A DNA stretch of 64,000 nt, taken from the NCBI RefSeq assembly GCF_000424585.1, contig NZ_AUKE01000004.1:186001-250000 (forward strand), in the 5' to 3' direction. Source of the stretch: Butyrivibrio sp. MC2013. Lineage in GTDB: Bacteria; Bacillota; Clostridia; Lachnospirales; Lachnospiraceae. A program made the translations under genes and the position numbers. The notes under the pieces were generated by a model. It made no database searches and was not told the origin of the DNA. It worked only from the letters and a program-made list of their open reading frames with translations. Of the stretch, positions 51,455-60,300 are shown piece after piece; the first letter of the stretch is position 1, and each line of letters begins with the position of its first letter.

Positions 51455-51544
51455 CTGTTTATATTCCTCTCTTGTAATACTGATCGTTAAACTCGCAAAC
51501 GCTTCGCTTTTTGCTCGTTATAAAATCACTGCTGACGCAGTTCT

Positions 51545-51620
51545 ACGGGTACGGGGCTTATAACCCCGCACCCGTAATCAAGATATTCCCACCACCTAAA
51601 GGTGGTGGGTTATCTTGATT
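51545..51620. repeat. Two adjacent strong palindromes, possibly IS200/IS605-type remnant
   Basis: ACGGGTaCGGGG pairs with CCCCGcACCCGT, and AATCAAGATA plus CCCACCACCT pairs with AGGTGGTGGG plus TATCTTGATT. The second resembles the hairpin ends of IS200/IS605-family elements, but no transposase is present. It could equally serve as a processing or termination site between uxuB and eda. Confidence 0.55.
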
Positions 51621-51686
51621 ATTTTATATATAGATCTTTTGCCCCATATGAATCAGGTAAGATATTCTCCTGGCCAAAGTATTATC

Positions 51687-53354
51687 TCAGCTGAGCCACT
51701 CTCTCAGCACAGCTCTCACTGCGCCTTTCCCCCGTGTCATCTTTATAAACAGCTCTGTCACTGTATCAGCCATACAAGTAGCTTCAAGATCAATGCCAAA
51801 TATCCTCTCATCTGTCAGGATGCTGCTAAGCCCGGCCCTTGCATCAGCTAAAGCTTCCCGAGATACGACGGCTTTATCTCCTTCCGGCGAATAAATGGCC
51901 TTGTCATCTACTGCAAATGCTGACATATGATCGGTAAGCTCTTCCAGCATAGGATCCGGGGACAGTTCAAAGCTACTGCCCTCATCATCTACTGCCATCA
52001 GATATCTGAGCCAGCCTGCAAATACCAGAGGTATAGCCTTTAAGCCTGTAATATCCCTTCCGTCTTTTATGTAATTTTTGATAGTCTCACCATATCTGAT
52101 AGAGAGCTTTTGGGAAGTATCCGTTGCTATCCTTTGTGGAGTGTCAGGCATGAAGGGATTGGGTAGCCTTACCTTTACCACAGTATCTATGAATTCCCTT
52201 GGAGAGAGGACTCCCGGATCTGTAACCACAGGCAGGCCTTCCTTATAGCCAAGGATATCTACAAGCTGTATCAGGTCATTATCCTTCATTTCATCAGATA
52301 TCTTCTTGTAACCCAAAAGGCAGCCAAATACTGCCAGTGCAGTATGCAGGGGGTTGAGACAGGTGCAGACCTTCATCCTCTCTACCTTGTCCACAGTCTC
52401 CCTGTCAGTCAGGATAAATCCTGCCTTCTCCAGATCAGGTCTTCCGTTTGGAAATGAGTCCTCTATGACCAGATACTCTGTCTCCTCTGCATTTACAAAG
52501 GGCGCCACATAGGTATTCTTTGATGTGACCTCAGGCTCTAGGCCTTCAAGGCCGTCGTCCCTTAGCATTTTTTCCACTTCCGGATCAGGTCTTGGTGTGA
52601 TCTTATCGATCATGGTCCAGGGAAAAGACACCTTGGAGCTGTCATTAACATACGCAGCAAAGCCCTTCTTTGCCTTTCCGCCACTCTCCCATTTATCTGC
52701 AAATTCTGTCATAGCCTGCTTTAACTTATCTCCGTTATGGGAGCAGTTGTCTGTACTTACCATGGCAATAGGCTTTGCACCAGCCATAAAGCGTGCATAT
52801 AAAAGCTCTGCCACCTTTCCCATATAGCTGACGCAGTGGCTGGGTCCATTTTCAAAGTCTTCTAAAACCTCAGGCTGATAGGCACCAGCGGACCCCTTTA
52901 GGCAGTAGCCTTTTTCTGTGATGGTAAATGTGGCAAGCTGCAGAGAGCCTTCTTCAAATATCTCTTTTAATCTGCCCATCTCTGCGACATTTGTACTGTC
53001 CAACTTACAGGACTCAGCTATAGCCCCCACTACTGTCTTATTGACGGCGGCGTCTGACTTTAACGTAACCAGGATGGAATAGTTGTCCGCAGGCCTGTAT
53101 GCCTTATCTATGATCTCATAATCATAGCCCTCGACCACAGTGATACCCCTGTCTATGACGCCCGCTTCCAAAAGCCTGTCAGCTGCCGCAGCATGGAAAG
53201 CCCTGAAGATATTACCTGCTCCAAAGTGCACCCAAAGGGGGGCTTTAACCGTCTGATATATCATTTTCTCCCTGTCATAGGAAGGGAGCTTATAGCCCTT
53301 CTCTTCCCAGAGATTTCTTTCCCTTATACTTTTCTCATTAAGCTTCATGACCAC
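51687..53354 (-). CDS. uxuB: Fructuronate reductase, mannitol dehydrogenase family
   Basis: Reduces D-fructuronate to D-mannonate with NADH. The 555 residues include WVHFGAGNIFRAFHAAAADRLL (Rossmann), VSTDNCSHNGDKL and FPWTMIDKITPRPD, typical of long-chain mannitol dehydrogenases. The start is GTG at 53354, seven bases from GAGGGG; ATG 53348 is an alternative. It begins three bases after uxuA, so they are coupled. Fructuronate (rather than tagaturonate) is inferred from the adjacent uxuA. Confidence 0.9.
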   Translation of the reverse strand: MVMKLNEKSIRERNLWEEKGYKLPSYDREKMIYQTVKAPLWVHFGAGNIFRAFHAAAADRLLEAGVIDRGITVVEGYDYEIIDKAYRPADNYSILVTLKSDAAVNKTVVGAIAESCKLDSTNVAEMGRLKEIFEEGSLQLATFTITEKGYCLKGSAGAYQPEVLEDFENGPSHCVSYMGKVAELLYARFMAGAKPIAMVSTDNCSHNGDKLKQAMTEFADKWESGGKAKKGFAAYVNDSSKVSFPWTMIDKITPRPDPEVEKMLRDDGLEGLEPEVTSKNTYVAPFVNAEETEYLVIEDSFPNGRPDLEKAGFILTDRETVDKVERMKVCTCLNPLHTALAVFGCLLGYKKISDEMKDNDLIQLVDILGYKEGLPVVTDPGVLSPREFIDTVVKVRLPNPFMPDTPQRIATDTSQKLSIRYGETIKNYIKDGRDITGLKAIPLVFAGWLRYLMAVDDEGSSFELSPDPMLEELTDHMSAFAVDDKAIYSPEGDKAVVSREALADARAGLSSILTDERIFGIDLEATCMADTVTELFIKMTRGKGAVRAVLREWLS

Positions 53355-53357
53355 CTA

Positions 53358-54431
53358 TCATCCCCTCTTATGTGCCTTATCTATTGCTTCCCAGAGACCG
53401 TTCAGATATGCAGCTCCCAGTGCTCTGTCATAGAGGCCGTATCCCGGCATAGCCTTTTCTCCCCAGATCATCCTGCCATGATCAGGGCGAATAGGTCCGT
53501 CAAAGCCTATATCATAGAGAGCCTTCATGATCTCATACAGGTCAAAAGAGCCATCGGAAGACAGATGAGCAGCTTCCTCAAAATCATCAGTCGAGTTGAA
53601 TTTCAGATTTCTGACATGGGCAAAATGTATCCTGCCCTTAAGGGAACGGATCATATCCGGCAGGTTATTCTCCAGATTGGTACCATAGGAACCGGAGCAG
53701 AAAGTCACGCCATTATGAGGGTTATCCACCATCTTCATCATGCGCAGGATATTCTCCTTATTGATGATGATCCTGGGCAGCCCAAATACGCTCCATGCAG
53801 GGTCATCAGGATGAATAGCCATGTTGATGTCGTACTTGTCACAGGTAGGCATGATGCGCTCCAAAAAGTATTTCAGGTTAGCAAAGAGCTTCTCATCATC
53901 CACATCCTTATACATCTCAAAGAGTTCTTTGACATGAGCCAGCCTCTCAGGCTCCCAGCCAGGCATGATAGAGCCGTTCATATCACCTGCAATGGAATCA
54001 AACATCTCTTCCGGTACCAGCGCATCTACAGCCTTTTGTGTATATGCAAGCACCGTTGAGCCGTCCCATCTCTTTCTTGCCAGTTCAGTTCTGGTCCAGT
54101 CAAAAACAGGCATAAAGTTGTAGCAGACCATATGTATATCTTCCTGGCCAAGATTCTCCAGGCATTTGATATAGTTTTCGATATAACGGTCCCTGTCAGG
54201 GCTGCCTATCTTGATCGCATCATGAACATTGACGCTCTCAATGCCTGCAATATGCATACCTGCAGCCTCTACTTCATCCTTAAGAGCGCGAATCCTCTCC
54301 CTTGTCCATACATCTCCGGGCTGAGTATCATAAAGCGTTGTGATCACACCCTTTACCCCGGGAATCTGCCTGATCTGTTCCAAAGTCACAGTATCAAAGC
54401 CCGTTCCATACCATCTAAGTGTCATCTCCAT
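53358..54431 (-). CDS. uxuA: Mannonate dehydratase
   Basis: Dehydrates D-mannonate to 2-keto-3-deoxygluconate. The 357 residues start MEMTLRWYGTGFDTVTLEQI, as usual for UxuA, and carry YNFMPVFDWTRTEL, MAIHPDDPAW, FCSGSYGT and RPDHGRMIWGE metal-site motifs. AGAGGAGGAAATC supports 54431 over the GTG at 54452. First gene of the uronate operon, divergent from the AraC gene at 54658. Confidence 0.95.
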   Translation of the reverse strand: MEMTLRWYGTGFDTVTLEQIRQIPGVKGVITTLYDTQPGDVWTRERIRALKDEVEAAGMHIAGIESVNVHDAIKIGSPDRDRYIENYIKCLENLGQEDIHMVCYNFMPVFDWTRTELARKRWDGSTVLAYTQKAVDALVPEEMFDSIAGDMNGSIMPGWEPERLAHVKELFEMYKDVDDEKLFANLKYFLERIMPTCDKYDINMAIHPDDPAWSVFGLPRIIINKENILRMMKMVDNPHNGVTFCSGSYGTNLENNLPDMIRSLKGRIHFAHVRNLKFNSTDDFEEAAHLSSDGSFDLYEIMKALYDIGFDGPIRPDHGRMIWGEKAMPGYGLYDRALGAAYLNGLWEAIDKAHKRG

Positions 54432-54543
54432 AAGATTTCCTCCTCTTAACACGCCTTTGATATAACAGATAAGAGCCTTATCAAAGGCAGTTCATTAACG
54501 TATATGCTAATAGGAGTATATTAAAGAGAATCAGGAAGCAGAA

Positions 54544-54593
54544 TTGCAGAGATTGTTGTACACATTGCAAAACTTGTGCCAGTAAACTATTAT
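54544..54593 (+). promoter_or_regulatory. Promoter of the divergent AraC gene, overlapping an inverted repeat
   Basis: TTGCAA (54565-54570), 17 bases, TATTAT (54588-54593). The inverted repeat TTGCA...TTGT...ACA...TGCAA (54544-54570) overlaps the -35 box and sits between the AraC gene and uxuA, where a regulator could control both. The predicted transcript start near 54600 supports 54658, not 54613, as the AraC start. Confidence 0.6.
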
Positions 54594-54657
54594 TATATAT
54601 ACGCGGGACTGTATGACAAAATATCCTTTTAACCAGCGGATGGAAAGAGATAGGAAT

Positions 54658-55557
54658 ATGAAGAAAAACCTCCAGACAACCTTTAGCACACGCCAGTACA
54701 TGCTTTCTAAGGATTTCGAGATATATTATTACAGTGACAGAGACCTCCAAAATGTACGATACCATGCACATGATTATTATGAGTTTTATTTTTTCCTGGA
54801 GGGTAATGTGGAAATGGAAGTTGGCGGAGCCAAAGTAAGACTGACTCCCGGAGATATGATCCTGATACCTCCCCACCAAAAGCACAGACTAAGCGTGATA
54901 TCAGCGCCCGATAATAAAGGACAAACTACTGTTAGTCCCTATAGACGTTTCGTCTTTTGGATCAGCAAAGATTATCTGACAGACCTTATGAAATTGTCAG
55001 GAAGCTACGGCTATGTAATGCAGCAGGCATCTATCAAAAAGAAATACATTTATCATTTTGATATATTCACCTTTAATGAGCTTCGAAGCCGGATTTTCAG
55101 CCTCATAGAAGAACTCAGGTCAGACCGCTTTGGCAGGGATGCCCGCTCCTGCCTGTTGGTAAATGATCTGGTTTTTAGCATCAACCGCTATGTATACGAG
55201 CTGGACCATCCAAACAGTCCTAAAGAAGAGCACTCATTATATCAGAATCTCCTGTCATATATCGAAGAGCACATAGATGAGGACATCAGTCTGGATGCTT
55301 TGGCCGCTGCCTGCTATGCCAGCAAGTTCCATATTGCTCATATTTTTAAAGACAATCTGGGCATCTCTGTCCATCAATATATATTAAAAAAGCGTCTCTC
55401 ATTATCGAGAGACGCCATAATGTCAGGCACTGAGATCACCAAAGCATATCTCATGTGCGGCTTTAAAGATTATTCAGCTTTTTTCAAAGCCTTTAAAAAG
55501 GAATACGGTATGTCCCCAAAGGAATATAGGGATATTTATACCATGAATATGGAATAA
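54658..55557 (+). CDS. AraC-family transcriptional regulator (divergent from uxuA)
   Basis: 299 residues: a cupin sensing domain (about 35-115, with RYHAHDYYEFYFFLEGNVEMEV and LIPPHQKHRLSV) and a C-terminal AraC HTH (about 200-297) ending FKDYSAFFKAFKKEYGMSPKEYR. The gene shares a regulatory interval with uxuA, so it is probably the uronate-pathway regulator. The start 54658 is favoured by the promoter position; ATG 54613 would leave almost no leader. It converges with the NhaC gene, 8 bases between stops, with no terminator seen. Confidence 0.85.
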   Translation: MKKNLQTTFSTRQYMLSKDFEIYYYSDRDLQNVRYHAHDYYEFYFFLEGNVEMEVGGAKVRLTPGDMILIPPHQKHRLSVISAPDNKGQTTVSPYRRFVFWISKDYLTDLMKLSGSYGYVMQQASIKKKYIYHFDIFTFNELRSRIFSLIEELRSDRFGRDARSCLLVNDLVFSINRYVYELDHPNSPKEEHSLYQNLLSYIEEHIDEDISLDALAAACYASKFHIAHIFKDNLGISVHQYILKKRLSLSRDAIMSGTEITKAYLMCGFKDYSAFFKAFKKEYGMSPKEYRDIYTMNME

Positions 55558-55565
55558 AACAATTA

Positions 55566-57167
55566 TTAATTCTGCTTGTTCCTACTACCCATAAGGATGC
55601 AGAAGCCTACTGTCAAGATAATTCCCACAGGAAGAGATATCCACGCCGACCTCGTAATACCAGCCAGCAAATAAGTGATAAAGGAAATGGCTGCACAAGT
55701 CATAGCATAGGGCATCTGAGTGGATACATGATCGATATGATTGCACTTGGCACCTGCAGATGACATGATAGTGGTATCGGATATAGGCGAGCAATGATCA
55801 CCGCATACAGCGCCTGCCATACATGCAGACATGGAGATGATCATCATAGTATCATCCACACCTGAGAAAATAGTAACTACAATAGGTATGAGAATACCAA
55901 ATGTACCCCAGCTGGTACCTGTAGCAAAGGCAAGGAAACAAGCTACAAGGAAGATAATGCCGGGCAGGATCACCAGCATACTGCCTGCAGAATGCTCTAC
56001 CAAAGCTGCCACATACTCTTTGGCTCCAAGAGAATCTGTCATAGACTTAAGGCTCCATGCCAGTGTCAGGATCAGTATGGCAGGTACCATTGATTTGAAG
56101 CCCTCAGGAATGCATTCCATACAATCTCTAAAGCTCAGTACTCTCCTTATGAAATACCAGCTGATGGTCAGGATCATACCTGCAAAGGAACCATATACAA
56201 GACCAACAGAAGCATCACTTCCTGCAAAAGCATTGATAAAGCTCTCGCCTTCAAAGAAGCCGCCGGTATAGATCATTCCAAATATACAGCATACGATCAG
56301 AGCAACAACTGGCAGGATCAGATCAAGCACAGTTCCTTTTCCCTTGATATCATCCTCAGAATCTGCACCCTCTTTCTGCTTGCCATGACCAAATACATCC
56401 CCCTTCTCAGCTGCCTCCAGTTCAAACCTGGCCATAGGGCCATAGTCAGCCTTAAAGACCACTATGGATACCATCATGATAATAGTTAGGAGTGCATAGA
56501 AATTATAAGGAATGGTCTTTACAAAGAGGCCAATGCCGTTCTCACCTTCGACAAAGCCGGAAACTGCAGCAGCCCAGGAGCTGATAGGTGCAATAATACA
56601 CACAGGAGCTGCGGTTGCATCAATAAGATATGCAAGCTTTGCTCTTGATACCTTATACTTGTCAGTAACAGGTCTCATAACGCTTCCCACTGTGAGACAG
56701 TTAAAATAATCATCAATAAAGATCAGCACACCCAGCGCGATAGTAGCCAGCTGCACTCCCACTCTGCTCTTTATATGCTTAGAAGCCCATTCTCCAAAAG
56801 CAGCAGAGCCGCCCGCTTTGTTCATGAGCGCTACCATGACACCCAAGATCACAAGAAAGCAGAGTATACCCACATTGTACTCATCACTGAGCACTGCTCT
56901 GAGACCATTTGTATAAAGGTGATTCACTCCTGCTTCGACATTAAAATCAGAATATAGAAGAGCTCCCGCTACTACTCCCAAAAAGAGAGAGCTGTATACT
57001 TCTTTGGATATCAACGCCAGTATAATGGCGATAAGCGGCGGAACAAGCGCCCAGAAAGACTCCTGAACAGTATCCGCATTGGTAGCCACTGCAGCCACTG
57101 CCATTAGTGCTACCATCACACAAAACAAAACAATATGTACCAGGTAATAACGATTTCTTTTATCCAT
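55566..57167 (-). CDS. NhaC-family Na+/H+ antiporter-like transporter
   Basis: 533 residues with about twelve membrane segments. Conserved family blocks are LLYSDFNVEAG, IFIDDYFNCLTVGSVMRPVTDKY, ATAAPVCIIAPISSWAAAVSGF and AGAVCGDHCSPISDTTIMSSAGA, all diagnostic of NhaC-type antiporters (ion-exchange of Na+ or organic anions). A loop rich in Asp/Glu/Lys (about 255-280) lies in the middle. GGGGGAAGAG precedes the ATG. Although adjacent to the uronate genes there is no sugar-acid importer in the window, so a role in uronate uptake could be considered but is not supported by motif. Confidence 0.85.
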   Translation of the reverse strand: MDKRNRYYLVHIVLFCVMVALMAVAAVATNADTVQESFWALVPPLIAIILALISKEVYSSLFLGVVAGALLYSDFNVEAGVNHLYTNGLRAVLSDEYNVGILCFLVILGVMVALMNKAGGSAAFGEWASKHIKSRVGVQLATIALGVLIFIDDYFNCLTVGSVMRPVTDKYKVSRAKLAYLIDATAAPVCIIAPISSWAAAVSGFVEGENGIGLFVKTIPYNFYALLTIIMMVSIVVFKADYGPMARFELEAAEKGDVFGHGKQKEGADSEDDIKGKGTVLDLILPVVALIVCCIFGMIYTGGFFEGESFINAFAGSDASVGLVYGSFAGMILTISWYFIRRVLSFRDCMECIPEGFKSMVPAILILTLAWSLKSMTDSLGAKEYVAALVEHSAGSMLVILPGIIFLVACFLAFATGTSWGTFGILIPIVVTIFSGVDDTMMIISMSACMAGAVCGDHCSPISDTTIMSSAGAKCNHIDHVSTQMPYAMTCAAISFITYLLAGITRSAWISLPVGIILTVGFCILMGSRNKQN

Positions 57168-57323
57168 CTCTTCCCCCTTATCTAAATAAATACCTAATAA
57201 AGATTTTAGTGTAGTAACGTGTTACAAGCAAGATGCATTAGAAAAATAATTATTCTTTTCAATACAACTAACTGTTCACTAACCAATAATAATCGCGATA
57301 CAGCAACTAGATAATCTAATATA

Positions 57324-57356
57324 CAAAGAGGTGCATAGAAATCTATGCACCCCTCC
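57324..57356 (-). terminator. Terminator after the GH16 gene
   Basis: GGTGCATAGA/TCTATGCACC hairpin on the minus strand, with a short AT-rich tail, 33 bases past the stop. Confidence 0.6.
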
Positions 57357-57388
57357 GCTATTACTATATCTTTATGAGGTTTACTTAT

Positions 57389-60300
57389 TTACCATCTAAA
57401 ACCGAAGAGTCCCTTTAAGATGGAAGAAATTGCCTTAACAACAGTCTTAACAACCTTAACCACTACCTTTACGATCACTACTACAGGCTGAGGAACATGG
57501 TGATGTCCGGGATCTGTAGGTTCAGGATCTGTAGGCTCAGGATCTGTGGGATCTGTGGGCTCAGGATCTGTAGGATCTGTAGGCTCAGGATCTGTAGGAT
57601 CTGTGGGCTCGGGATCTGTAGGATCTGTAGGCTCAGGATCTGTAGGATCTGTAGGTTCGGGATCTACAGGCTCTTCTGTTCCGGGTTCTGTAGGATCTGT
57701 AGGTTCAGGATCTACAGGATTCTGAACAAAGAGATCATCATCAACTGTATCATCGTTATCTGTGCTGCCGCCTTCGCTAGCTTCCTTAACAAGATCCATA
57801 TGGATATTCTTGAAAGAGAATGTAGCATCGCTGGCCTGGCTGTCACCAAAGCCGAAATCAAAGTGACAATCATCAAGAGTTGCGTTTGAAGTAAATACTG
57901 TCTCATAAGAGATGTATCCATCTTCGTCTGCTGTCTGACCGTTGGAATCCACTTCAACGATATCATGAGCCACTGTCCAGCTTCCGCCGTTCTCCTGAAC
58001 GATATATTTGAACTTACCGTTGTTGGTACCTGTAAACTTGTAATCAAAGGTCAGCTTATACTTCTGGCTAGCCTGTACTGAGAAGTTGCTGCTGCCCAGC
58101 TGAGGTGAATACCATGTACCGCCGCTGGTGATTCCTCTCATGGTGATAACACCATCTGCTTCTTCAAGAGCAATAGCAGAACCTGCACCATTATCTCCTG
58201 TCCAGGTGATAGTCTCATCAATGGGATGCTCACTTACTGTAGAAGCCTGGTTCTCACCCTTCATCACTACATTATCGATCTGAACAGATGTACCCTTTGC
58301 AAAGCTCAGTACCAGAGCTCCATTAGAGAGATCTTCTGATGTTGTCATGGACAGAGCATATCTTCTTACGCCGTCTCCAGCCTTATATGCAGCCTTTGCG
58401 CTTGCAAGCTCCTTGCCCAGTGTTACAGTTCCATCCTCAGCTGTATTTACAGAGTAGATAGCAGCCTTAACAGCTGAATCTGTTTCTGAATACATATCAA
58501 ATGCAACTGTGTATGTATCAGCGGTCATCTTGATGCCGGGCTGATAGATTGTAGGAACGCCTGCCTCAGCGGCAACCTGTCCTCTACGCTCATAGTACTT
58601 GATTCCGTCTGCGATCTGCTCGTAGTTGGTCATGGAAGCAATATCCTTGACTCTTACATCAGAATCCTTAAGTGCCTCAGTTGTGTATCTGGGAACATTA
58701 AGTGTAGTTCCACCTACTACTGCCCAGTAACCTGTGTGGTTATTGCCCTGGTCAAATGTTCCATTGAATACCATGTTGCCATCAGCTGTTACGCCATGTG
58801 CTCCGGAAGGATCTGTAGCTCCGATCAGCTCAGGATCAACAATCTCAACCTTAACATTTGATACATATACTGTACCTGTTCCCTGTCCACCGATATTGAA
58901 CTCAATACGGCAGTTGTCAAAATCTTCAGACTGCTGGAAGATAAAGGAATTAGATGCAGGTGAATCTCCAAGAGTAAATGTCTGAACACCATATGTGCTC
59001 CAACCTGCATACTCCTTGGAATCGCAGTTAACCTGCTTACCTACCATGCCGCCTTCTGCGTATGCATCATAGGATACCTTGTATACATATCCCTTCTTGG
59101 CATCATAGTGACCGATCAACTGTACGCCGTAGTCCTGATTGCCCTGAGATGATATATCAACCTTAGCCCAGGTCTTGCCTGCAGCATCTGTTACTGTCTC
59201 TGCTGTAGCAGCAGCATTATCCTGGTTGGAAAGATACCATTTGCCGCTTCCTGCTGCAGCGCTGTCATTGTGTCCGCCGCCTGTTACATCCAAGTTATCA
59301 GCTGTGATCTCTGCGATCTGATTGATTCCCTGGAACTCTGTCCAATCCTTAAGAGCAGAGCCGTCAGCCGTCTTTACAACTGCATCCGGATAACCGTCTG
59401 TTTTCTGGAAGCAACGGATGTAGTCAACATACATGTTGATATCATCCTGGAACTTTGCCTTATTGGCTGATCCGCCGAACTGTCCGCTATCAACAGCCAG
59501 GTTCAGGATCATGTAGAAAGGTGCATCAAAAGGTGCATCAAATCCAAGTGTATCAGATGCTCCGGGAATGGTGCTTGCCCAGTTGCTGGAGGAGTAGATC
59601 TCCTGACCGTCATAATAGAAGGTCATCTTGCCGGGCTCCCAATCTACTGCGTATGTATGGAAGTATCTTACATCAGAATTCAGTGCTGTGTAGCCGCTTC
59701 CCTTATATACATGGCTGGGAACGCCCCAGTGCAATGTTGAGCAAGCCTGATTGCTCTGAGTACCTGTAGTCTCCAGGATATCGATCTCACCGGATACAGG
59801 CCATCCGCCATAAATAGCTGTGCTCTGAGGCAGCATCCAGAATGCAGGCCAAGCACCGGCTGTCTGAGGAAGTGATATTCTTCCTTCAATGTATCCGTAT
59901 GTAGAATTGAAGAGTTCCTGTGTATGTGTTGTAGTACGGATCCTTGCGGATGTGTAATTCTTCTTGCTCTCTGAAGCGTAGGTATAACCATTCTTCTCAT
60001 AGGAAGCTGTCAGACGAAGAAGTCCGTCGCCTTCACCGTCTCCATCAAGGTCTTCGTTTACAGAGATATTCTTGGCATCACTGGTGTAGCACTCAAGCTC
60101 GTTGTTGCCCCAACCGCCATTACCGCAGTCAGTACTTCCATCACCCAGCTGATAGCCCCAGTTATTAAGGTCAAGACCTGTATTAGCATCAACTGTGTCA
60201 TCACCGTAGTTGCCATCAAACTCGTCTGCCCAGATCAGAGTATAACCGTCTTTGCTTCTTCCGGGATCAGCATAGTCATAAAGTGCATTGTCCTCGGCTG

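Noticed and set aside
55566..57167. NhaC gene considered as the uronate importer
   Set aside because: All visible motifs are of NhaC antiporters; location next to the uronate genes is not enough to assign uronate transport.
57504..57720. Regular 24-base repeats considered as a CRISPR or tandem regulatory array
   Set aside because: They are in frame, encode the Asp-Pro-Glu-Pro-Thr linker of the GH16 protein and have no unique spacers.
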